This document shows positions 40,287-47,141 of a stretch of DNA of 64,000 nt, piece after piece. The stretch is from contig NZ_CP108518.1 in the NCBI RefSeq assembly GCF_035989885.1, positions 496,001 to 560,000 of the forward strand, given 5' to 3'. The position numbers were made by a program, and so were the translations under genes. The stretch comes from Streptomyces sp. NBC_01232 (GTDB lineage: Bacteria > Actinomycetota > Actinomycetes > Streptomycetales > Streptomycetaceae). Numbering within the stretch: the first letter of the stretch is position 1; each line of letters starts with the position of its first letter. The notes below the pieces were generated by a model. It searched no databases. It saw only the letters and a program-made list of their open reading frames with translations, and had not been told where the DNA came from.

Positions 40287-41081
40287 TCACCGCAGGACGA
40301 CGTCCACGCGCCGAGCTTCGAAGATCTCCAGGAGCAGGTCGAACAGCGATCCCTCGCCCCCACCGGTGGGCACGCGCTCGGCCAGCCGGGCTCTGGCCTC
40401 GGCCGAGTGGTCCCAGCGCAGGGTGAACGGAGCGGCGGCACCCCAGCCGCCGCTCAGACAGTCGTCCAGAGCGTCGAGGTTCCAGCCGAAGTATCCGCCG
40501 GGCCCGCCCACGGCCTCACCGATCGCGCAGTAGAAGCTGCCGATGTCGACGATGTGCCGGCCGTCCACGGTGAACACCCGGCCCGCAGGAGCATCGGTCT
40601 TCCCCCGGCGGCGGTACTCCCGGGACCACAGCGCCACCGACAGCCACGCCTGCCTGTCCTGTGGAGCGAGCTCGTGCCACATGCCGGTACGGTCCAGGCG
40701 CCCCGCGCGGATCAGGTCCCACACCCGGTCCGCGCCGGGCATGGCGTTCTCGCACCACAACGTCAGCGCGAGGTCGACGCGACCGGCTCCGTGGGCGGAG
40801 GGCCGGGCGTCGGTGACCGTGACCTCGTTGACGAAGTAGGAGCCCATCGCGGCGCCGTCGGAGTCGAGGAGGTCCCACCAGGCGCTCCCCGCCGTGGCAC
40901 GACGACTGCCGATGTGGTCGAGGCTCTTCAGCAACCCGCCCTGCGGCAGACAGCCCGACAGGCGCACTCGGCGCGCGCCCTCTTCCTCCGGCAGCGGCGT
41001 GAACAACCCCTCGGCCTCGTGGGCGAAGCCCCAGAAGTCGGTGTCGTCGTCGTCCGAGGTGAGTGCGTGCCGTTCAGGCAT
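40287..41081 (-). CDS. Barstar-like protein with N-terminal extension
   Basis: The 264-residue protein has a C-terminal barstar-type region (residues ~170-262): 'RVFTVDGRHIVDIGSFYCAIGEAVGG', 'YFGWNLDALDDCLSGGWG' and 'FTLRWDHSAEARARL', including the Gly-Trp-Asn-Leu-Asp-Ala-Leu motif of ribonuclease inhibitors. The first ~165 residues form another domain with 'LFTPLPEEEGARRVRLSGC' and 'GSYFVNEVTVTDARPS', which I do not recognise. Its start overlaps the stop of the APH-type gene by 8 bases. No barnase-like gene is near. Confidence 0.82.
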   Translation of the reverse strand: MPERHALTSDDDDTDFWGFAHEAEGLFTPLPEEEGARRVRLSGCLPQGGLLKSLDHIGSRRATAGSAWWDLLDSDGAAMGSYFVNEVTVTDARPSAHGAGRVDLALTLWCENAMPGADRVWDLIRAGRLDRTGMWHELAPQDRQAWLSVALWSREYRRRGKTDAPAGRVFTVDGRHIVDIGSFYCAIGEAVGGPGGYFGWNLDALDDCLSGGWGAAAPFTLRWDHSAEARARLAERVPTGGGEGSLFDLLLEIFEARRVDVVLR

Positions 41082-42060
41082 AGCGGCCGAAAACGGCGTC
41101 AATGTATTCCTCCAGTCTCTGTGTCAGGACCCCGGCTGTCAGATCGACGCGGCCCAGTTCGCGCCAGGGGACAGCGACCTTCTCCGCGTCCGGGGCGAAG
41201 GCCAACGCGTCCAGCAACCGCCAGTGGAGATGCGCGCCGCGGTCCTCGGCGAGGGCTCCTCCCGCAGCGACGTACCGGTCGGCGAAGCGCATGCCGGCGG
41301 AAACCCCGTGCAGCAGGGCGAGGGCCGTGGAGCAGTGGGCAACGTCCAGGTCGGCCGGCCCCCAGGAGGTCTCCACCCAGTCGACGACACCACTGATCCG
41401 GACCTCGTCATCGGTACCGGTGAAGAGGACGTTGCCGGGATGGAAGTCCCGGTGCAGGAAGCATCCCTGATGGGCAGGCGGCTCCCGGCGGATCACGTCC
41501 ACAGCACGCTGCCAGAGCTCGGGCCGCTCGGTGTCCGCGGGCGGAGTCACTCGTTCGGGAGAGGTCCACGGCTGGTAGGTACGAGGGCGTTGCCGTCCGG
41601 GCACCGGTAGTTGATGGATTCGCACCAGTTGGCGGGCCAGCAGTTCGGCGCGGTCGTCGGCACCCGGATCGCCGAGGCGCACGGTCCCCGGCAGCAGGGA
41701 CATCAGCAGGGAGGGGTGGTCGCAGTACTGCGCGGTCGCGTCCACCGCCACGAGTGCGGGCGCGGGCACGCCCGTGCCGTCGAGGAGGCGCAGAACGGCC
41801 GCCTCACGGGTCAGCAGGCCCTCCGCGTGCCGAACGTAGAAGGGCTTGACGAACGACCTCAGGACGAGTGAGCGTCGGCCGCTCGGCCGGCGGAGGTCCA
41901 GGCGGCGCATGTGCGAGGTCCAGCCGCCGCGCAGCCGCACCACCTTCTCGATGCGCTCCGCGTCGGACAGCCCCTTCTCCACCCAGCAGCGGGTGGCGCC
42001 CCACTCCTGCCCGTCAAGATCCGCGCCGATGCCCTCGGCCGCCCCTTCAACCGAACCCAT
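41074..42060 (-). CDS. Aminoglycoside phosphotransferase (APH)-fold protein
   Basis: The 328-residue protein belongs to the APH/choline kinase fold. It has 'LVLRSFVKPF', the catalytic block 'CFLHRDFHPGNVLF' near residue 205 and the metal-binding 'GVVDWVETSWGPADLDVAH' after it. The substrate is not evident: such proteins act on antibiotics, sugars or amino alcohols. The overlap with the barstar-like gene indicates co-translation. No resistance cluster is nearby. Confidence 0.87.
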   Translation of the reverse strand: MGSVEGAAEGIGADLDGQEWGATRCWVEKGLSDAERIEKVVRLRGGWTSHMRRLDLRRPSGRRSLVLRSFVKPFYVRHAEGLLTREAAVLRLLDGTGVPAPALVAVDATAQYCDHPSLLMSLLPGTVRLGDPGADDRAELLARQLVRIHQLPVPGRQRPRTYQPWTSPERVTPPADTERPELWQRAVDVIRREPPAHQGCFLHRDFHPGNVLFTGTDDEVRISGVVDWVETSWGPADLDVAHCSTALALLHGVSAGMRFADRYVAAGGALAEDRGAHLHWRLLDALAFAPDAEKVAVPWRELGRVDLTAGVLTQRLEEYIDAVFGRYA

Positions 42061-42318
42061 GCCGGAAGACTATCCCGGAGGCCGTCCCGGACCGCACCCT
42101 GCCCGCCCTTGCGACGAGGCCGGCAGGAGGAGCGGTCCCGCGCGCACCGTCACGGCCGACCACCCGGTTGCGGTTGGCCAGGGCTCCGAGCGGGCTCAGG
42201 AAGTCCTGGCCCCGGTCGACACGGACGTGTTCCGGTGCCCCGCCTGCCGGACCGTAGGGGTCACTCCACAAGGCCACACACCCGCCGGCCGCGGCACCAA
42301 CCTCTCCGGACAACACAC

Positions 42319-42684
42319 CTAGCGGCTGGTGGTGATCCACCGCACGAGGGTGGCGTGGGTCGTGTCGTCGAGCGACGAGAGGATGTTGATGGATTCCAGA
42401 TCCCCGGGGAGTGGTGGAATGCCCACGGTGGTCAGCGCTGCTTGCAGGTCCAGCCTGCGCCGATCCACGGGCGTCAGGGGCCGGGTGAGGCGTGGGTCGG
42501 ATGCCGGCCCGCGTACCGGATGCCATTCGCCGAGGGGAGGCGGTTGCCAGCCCGTATCACCCGGGTTCTGCGGCCGGGCGTCGTAGGCCGCGGGCGCGTC
42601 TGTGTCAGCGCCGGGGAAGCGATAGGGGTCGAGGTCCAGCTGAGGGACCGCGACATCGGACGGGGCATACTGCAAGAACTCCAC
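42319..42684 (-). CDS. Hypothetical protein (121 aa)
   Basis: I do not recognise this Pro/Asp-rich 121-residue protein. It begins with 'VEFLQYAPSDVAVPQLDLDPYRF' in part and ends with a helical part 'LTPVDRRRLDLQAALTTVGIPPLPGD'. The GTG at 42684 is taken because GGAGGG sits five bases upstream on the minus strand; a longer frame with an Ala-rich start is less likely. It has no membrane segment. Confidence 0.62.
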   Translation of the reverse strand: MEFLQYAPSDVAVPQLDLDPYRFPGADTDAPAAYDARPQNPGDTGWQPPPLGEWHPVRGPASDPRLTRPLTPVDRRRLDLQAALTTVGIPPLPGDLESINILSSLDDTTHATLVRWITTSR

Positions 42685-42797
42685 GAAGACCCTCCATGCG
42701 CCGGGGGTGTTGCGTGCCGCGGCGGCTGGCCGCGGCACGCCGTTGCTACTGGGGGCCGGCAGTTCACGGACCCCGATGGTGTGACTGCCGGGCCGGA

Positions 42798-43265
42798 TCA
42801 GCGGGAGCCGCGACGGCCCCAGGTCTCGGTGTCGATGACACGGCCGCGGTCGTCGCGCAGGGTGGCAGTGTCACGCTCGTCCCAGATCTGGTGACGGCGG
42901 TCCTGGTACACGTCGCGGCGGGTGTCGCGGCCCTGGCCGGTGTGGACCTTGACGCTGGAGCGCCCGTCGAGACGCAACCCGGCGAAGCGGTAGCGGTTGC
43001 CCTGCCGGTCGGTGAGGGTGAAGCCGCGCAGGTTGACGGCCTGGCGGCCGGTGTTCTTCACCTCGACCCATTCGCGGTTCAGGGCGCGGTTGTCGCGTCC
43101 GCGACTGTCGTGCTGGACGTCGCCGATGACGATCGAGGAGTGCGGGCCCCGGGGGGCCCGCAGGTCGGACCCGTGGGCGACGGCCGGCAGAGCGGCCGCC
43201 CCGATCAGTGCGCCGGCGGCCACGATCAAGGTGACGGTGCGGCGGGTGGCGAGAGAAGCAGACAT
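42798..43265 (-). CDS. Secreted lamin-tail-domain (LTD) protein
   Basis: The 155-residue protein has a signal peptide ('TVTLIVAAGALIGAAALPAVAHG', residues ~9-30) and a mature lamin-tail-like domain: 'NREWVEVKNTGRQAVNLRGFTLTD', 'YRFAGLRLDGRSSVKVHTGQGR', and 'ATLRDDRGRVIDTETW'. Secreted LTD proteins of this type are found in many actinobacteria, with unknown function. AAGGAG precedes the ATG. No neighbour appears linked. Confidence 0.85.
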   Translation of the reverse strand: MSASLATRRTVTLIVAAGALIGAAALPAVAHGSDLRAPRGPHSSIVIGDVQHDSRGRDNRALNREWVEVKNTGRQAVNLRGFTLTDRQGNRYRFAGLRLDGRSSVKVHTGQGRDTRRDVYQDRRHQIWDERDTATLRDDRGRVIDTETWGRRGSR

Positions 43266-43834
43266 GCAGATGGCTCCTTCAACAGACAGCCGGCCCGGCC
43301 TTGTGCGAGCCGGGCGGGCTCCGTGCGGTTCCCGGCGTTCTGCCGAGGAGCCACACTCTGGCCCGCACCCGCCATCAACCGCCACAACTCACAACGCGCG
43401 TTGCCCAATGCGGACATGTCCGTAACTCTCCCTTGCAAGTTGCAGACGTCAAGCCCCAGTTGACGCAGACGGGGCGAGATGCGGGGGGTGGCCCCACCGG
43501 TGCTGGAACGCATGGGTTTCGGCCAGATAAGAAGCTCATTCACGCCTGCCTCATGCTCTGCGCCGAATGGGTACCGAGCTCTGTAACAGACACGTTGGCC
43601 GCTTCCTCGAACCACTTGCGCACAACCGTACGGACGTGCGGGCGTGACGGCCGCCACGTCGGGGCCGGACAGAACACCGGCCAAGGAACCCTGCCCTCCG
43701 ACCTCCCGTGCCGCGTCCGCCGGCCGCACCAGCAGCCGAGGTCGCTACGGCCGCGTCGGCTGCCATCTGCCGCACCGGGCCGGTACAAGGGATGGCAGAC
43801 CGCCAACCCTCGGCGTTCCGAGACGAGGAGCACG
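43266..43834. other. Intergenic region, 0.57 kb
   Basis: Divergent start regions of the LTD gene and the DUF6529 gene flank this stretch. It is locally less GC-rich than its neighbours. I find no gene with a ribosome site. It probably holds both promoters; I cannot name them. Confidence 0.45.
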
Positions 43835-44443
43835 ATGTCGCACCCCCGGTCCGCCCTGCGCCGCCCGGAAGCCGGGCTCGCTCTCGCACTGGCGTTCGCG
43901 GCTGCCGCCGCGGTCTTCGTCGCCGTCTTCCTGCTCGGCCGGACGAACACGCCGGACTACACGGCGACACTGTTCGGCCGGTCGGACGCCGATGCCATGC
44001 GCCTCAAGGCACAGCTCGCAACCGGCGTCCTGGGGTTGGCAGCTCTCCAGCTGCTGCTGGCAGTGTGGATGTACGGTCGGCTGCCCGGGGTGCGCCGGGT
44101 TCCGGGCTCGGTACCGATCACCCACCGGATCGTCGGGGTGGTTCTGTTCGCCCTCACTGTCCCGATCACGGTGCACTGCGTGCGAGCGTACGGCGTGCAG
44201 CTGACCGGCTCCCGTGCGGCGGTGCACTCGATCGCGGGTTGCTTCTTCTACGGGGCGTTCGCCGCCAAGCTCCTGCTGGTGCAGAGCCGGCGCTTGCCGG
44301 GCTGGGCTCTGCCACTGGCCGGGGGCGCTCTGGTGGTCGTGGTGGTGCTCCTCTGGTACACGAGTGCGCTGTGGCACTTCAACGGAAGCAGCATCCCGGT
44401 CCTGTCCCTCGGACGCCACCACCTGCCACCGGGGCAGATGTGA
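43835..44443 (+). CDS. DUF6529-type membrane protein
   Basis: The 202-residue protein has about five hydrophobic segments: 'ALALAFAAAAAVFVAVFLL', 'GVLGLAALQLLLAVWMY', 'IVGVVLFALTVPITVHCV', 'SIAGCFFYGAFAAKLLLV', and 'LPLAGGALVVVVVLLWY'. The repeated His ('THRI', 'VHCV', 'AVHS') are in the helices and might bind heme. Similar proteins are annotated as DUF6529. GAGGAG precedes the ATG by four bases. Confidence 0.75.
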   Translation: MSHPRSALRRPEAGLALALAFAAAAAVFVAVFLLGRTNTPDYTATLFGRSDADAMRLKAQLATGVLGLAALQLLLAVWMYGRLPGVRRVPGSVPITHRIVGVVLFALTVPITVHCVRAYGVQLTGSRAAVHSIAGCFFYGAFAAKLLLVQSRRLPGWALPLAGGALVVVVVLLWYTSALWHFNGSSIPVLSLGRHHLPPGQM

Positions 44444-44684
44444 TGCGCGGCGCTGCGAGCTCCCTGAACGGTGAAGCGTGGGGGGGCTGCGGTGACCGCC
44501 GAAGGACGATCCAATGGGTACAGAGACCCTTCTGATCCACGCCGCCCGGCAGACCACGGCCGCCGCATCCCGGTGAGCACGGGCGTGTGCAGGCCCACGC
44601 GGGTCCTCTGCGACAACGAGCCGACCCTGTCAGGCACCGCCGTGGAATCGCGGCGGACGGCTTCGGGCGCGGGTGCTCCGCCCG

Positions 44685-45062
44685 TCAGGTGCCGAAGCGG
44701 TGGCGGGAGGCCTCGATGTGGCCGAGGTAGCGGTGGGTCCAGTCGCACAGTGCGTCGATCGTCACCCGCAGGGCCTGGCCCGGCTCGGTCAGGGTGTACT
44801 CCACCCGCGGCGGGACCACCGGGTACACCGTCCGACCGACCAGACCGTTGCGTTCCAGCATGCGCAGGTTCTGGGTGAGCATCTTGTGGCTGATGCCCTC
44901 GATCTCGTCGCGCAGCTCGCTGAAGCGCAGCGTCCGCTCCCCCAGGGCCTCGATGATCAGGAGCGCCCATTTGTTGGCGACGTCCGAGAAGATCTCCCGC
45001 GCCAGGGAGTCCGCGCGCCGCAGGTCCGCATCGTCGGGCGAACCCGTGAACTGCTTGGTCAC
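44685..45062 (-). CDS. HxlR-family winged-helix regulator
   Basis: The 125-residue protein is an HxlR regulator: 'FSDVANKWALLIIEALGERTLRFSELRDEIEGISHKMLTQNLRMLERNGLVGR' in parts, with the typical wing 'VPPRVEYTLTEPGQAL'. The GTG at 45062 follows AGGGGAA. It is divergent from a RidA gene, the usual arrangement for HxlR regulators that sense electrophiles or quinones. It likely represses both genes. Cys residues are few, so the sensing chemistry is open. Confidence 0.92.
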   Translation of the reverse strand: MTKQFTGSPDDADLRRADSLAREIFSDVANKWALLIIEALGERTLRFSELRDEIEGISHKMLTQNLRMLERNGLVGRTVYPVVPPRVEYTLTEPGQALRVTIDALCDWTHRYLGHIEASRHRFGT

Positions 45063-45213
45063 CTTGAGGTTCCCCTGTCACCGAAAAGTGCGTTCTTCCA
45101 TGTCAGCGGTCACTCTCCTACGGTTCCTGAGTAACCACAAGAGACCAAAGGCGCCTTGGTCCCGCCGGCAACGAGCCCGCAGGGCGGGCTCCCGCGACAA
45201 GGAGACGGACAGC

Positions 45214-45621
45214 ATGGCCATCACCCTGGTGAACCCCACCGGACTGCCCGAGATCGATGCCTACCGGCAGATGTCGATCGCGACCGGATCGAAACTCGTC
45301 TTCATCGCAGGACAGGTCGCCTGGGACGCCGACGGCGTCACGGTCGGCGAAGGCGACCTCGCGGCCCAGGTCGAGCGGTGCTACCTCAACATCGGTACCG
45401 CCCTGGCCGCGGCAGGTGGCTCCTTCGACGATGTGGCGAAACTGACCGTCCACGTCGTCGCCTGGACTCCCGACAAGATGCCCCTGCTGATGGAGGGGAT
45501 CACCCGGGCAGCCTCCACGCTGGGCGTCGTCCCGGTCCCGCCGGCCACTCTGCTGGGCGTAGCAGCCCTGGACGTACCCGAGCACCTGGTCGAGGTCGAA
45601 GCCACAGCCGTCATCGACTGA
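45214..45621 (+). CDS. RidA (YjgF/YER057c) family protein
   Basis: The 135-residue protein is of the RidA type, which hydrolyses reactive enamine/imine intermediates. It has 'LVFIAGQVAWDADG', 'QVERCYLNIGTALAAAGGSFDDVAKLTVHV' in parts, and the late block 'VPVPPATLLGVAALDVPEHLVEVEATAV', lacking the Arg of the classical RidA enzymes ('PARSxxGV'), replaced by 'PATLLGV'. It may therefore be one of the Rid subfamilies without imine hydrolase activity. AAGGAG precedes its ATG. Divergent from the HxlR gene. Confidence 0.9.
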   Translation: MAITLVNPTGLPEIDAYRQMSIATGSKLVFIAGQVAWDADGVTVGEGDLAAQVERCYLNIGTALAAAGGSFDDVAKLTVHVVAWTPDKMPLLMEGITRAASTLGVVPVPPATLLGVAALDVPEHLVEVEATAVID

Positions 45622-45976
45622 CCGGACGCTTGCGGCTGTCCGGTGGGCTCACTGCCCCGATGCGCCGGGTCTGCGCAACGGCCGCAGCCCACCGTTGGGA
45701 TGCGCGAGGTGAACGAATCACCTCTCTCGGTCAGATGCGCCATGCATCCTGTGACGATGCACTCAGCCAGCAGCGCGGACGCCCTGGTCAACTGCCGCAG
45801 ACACACCCTTCGGCAGCCTTGACCGGGGTCTGTCGTGTCGACGGCCTGCTCGTCGGGTGTGCCGCAGCAGGCGTCCGGAGCATGGCCGGCGCTCTTGCCG
45901 AGGGTGTCGGCGTCAGCCTTCACGGCCCTGTAGTCCCGGCTCGGACACCACGGAGCAAGTAACCCACCGGTAGCTT
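45622..45976. other. Gap between RidA gene and resolvase remnant
   Basis: About 355 bases with no gene I can support. It appears to be the edge of the mobile-element debris that follows. Confidence 0.35.
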
Positions 45977-46145
45977 TCAAGACTTTGCCGCGGTGGTTCT
46001 CTTCGGCTGGCGGGCGACCGTCCTGGTCCTGTCGAGGTGTCCGTACACCGTGGAAAGGGGCACGTTGAACATGTCGGCAATCTGCTGGACAGTCTTCTCC
46101 CGGGCGTCGCAGAGCTGCCGGGCGAGCTCCGTGGTTGTTTTTCAA
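45977..46145 (-). pseudogene. Serine resolvase C-terminal HTH fragment
   Basis: The minus strand encodes 'TTELARQLCDAREKTVQQIADMFNVPLSTVYGHLDRT' in adjoining pieces, ending in a stop at 45977. This is the C-terminal HTH of serine recombinases (resolvase/invertase type). The reading frame upstream is broken. The matching N-terminal catalytic half lies at 46930-47101 in the same orientation, so the two pieces probably derive from one gene. Confidence 0.75.
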
Positions 46146-46284
46146 CCTGGCTTTGTTCATGAGAACGGTATGGCTCCCCCTTCCGGTCTGAACCGGCCAC
46201 GGCTTGACGCGACGGGCCCTTGTGTTCCGGCCCGGAGTGGCCCCACTTCAGGTCTGTAGCAGCCCCGCTTTGGAGCGGGCGGTG

Positions 46285-46743
46285 TCAGTCGTCGCCGGGC
46301 GTCACGTCGTATTCGCCGACATTCAGTTCTGCGCCGGTTGCGGCGAGGAAGTCCACCACCGCGCGGTCCAGGTGCCAGCCGAAGAGGTTCGTGTCATCCG
46401 GCGAGCCGGAGGACTGCTCGTCATGCCAGTTGAAGTAGCGCTCGACCTGCAGAATCGCGCCCCCGGGGCCCTCCTCGGTCGCGAGACGGGTCGTCAGATT
46501 GGTGATCGCCTCCATCTGTGGCCGGAGCCTGCCGATGACCAGGTCGAGCTGCTCATCGACCCGCAGGCCGGGCTCGCGGCAGAAAACCTTCCAGCAGTGA
46601 CAGAACGGGATGATGTGAGGTGAGGTTGTCAGACTCCCCCGCACCGTGACCTCGTCCGGTTCCACGCCAAGCAGCTGGGTGATCTCGTCGGCAGTGGTGC
46701 CCACGCTGGAGATCGCAAAGTAGACGTACTGAGTCAACGACAC
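46285..46743 (-). CDS. DUF4279-type protein
   Basis: The 152-residue protein matches the DUF4279 pattern: 'QYVYFAISSVGTTADEITQLLGVEPDE' (a helix and the Gly-x-x-Pro-Ser/Asp motif), 'CWKVFCREPGLRVDEQLDLVIGRL', and 'VERYFNWHDE' with 'LFGWHLDRAVVDFLAATGAELN' at the end. The family role is unknown, and members are often near toxin-immunity loci. The GTG at 46743 has no strong ribosome site. It lies between two halves of a broken resolvase. Confidence 0.78.
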   Translation of the reverse strand: MSLTQYVYFAISSVGTTADEITQLLGVEPDEVTVRGSLTTSPHIIPFCHCWKVFCREPGLRVDEQLDLVIGRLRPQMEAITNLTTRLATEEGPGGAILQVERYFNWHDEQSSGSPDDTNLFGWHLDRAVVDFLAATGAELNVGEYDVTPGDD

Positions 46744-46752
46744 CCGCGGAGA

Positions 46753-46929
46753 CTACCGATGCAGCGGCAGGGCCGCCTGATCGTTTCCTCGCCTCATGGC
46801 CTCCCTCGCGACCTGCGGGCGCCGCAGCAGATCGGTGGTGACCTTCTTGGCGACCTCATCGTCCCGGGTCAGCTCCGCGACCACCCGCACCCGGTCCTCC
46901 TGGCTTACCTGGGCCGCCGCGGCTGGCCT
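46753..46929 (-). pseudogene. DUF6192-type fragment
   Basis: The frame reads 'SQEDRVRVVAELTRDDEVAKKVTTDLLRRPQVAREAMR', which resembles the end of DUF6192 proteins of streptomycetes. Only about 50 residues are present. It runs into the resolvase N-terminal piece in another frame, so it is a fragment brought in by rearrangement. Confidence 0.55.
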
Positions 46930-47101
46930 GAGCACGCATCAGCTGCATGACGAGATCGAGCTTCGGCCTGGACGCCTTCGCGCCGCTGGCGACGTCGACA
47001 TGGATGTTGTCGCGGTCGACGCCGTTGCGGAGAAGCGCGTCGATCTGATGATCGGGGTTCTGGTCGGCCGTCGAAGTGCGGCAGTAGCCAGTACAGAGTG
47101 C
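46930..47101 (-). pseudogene. Serine resolvase N-terminal catalytic fragment
   Basis: The minus strand encodes 'GYCRTSTADQNPDHQIDALL' then 'NGVDRDNIHVDVASGAKASRPKLDLVMQLMR'. The Arg-x-Ser-Thr-x-x-Gln motif contains the nucleophile Ser. The start codon is lost and the frame breaks after 'QLMR', right where the DUF6192 fragment begins. The C-terminal HTH of the same kind of protein is 0.8 kb away at 45977-46145. Confidence 0.8.
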
Positions 47102-47141
47102 TACTTGTCGCTTGGCGGCGGCTCGGGGATACAGGGCCTTC

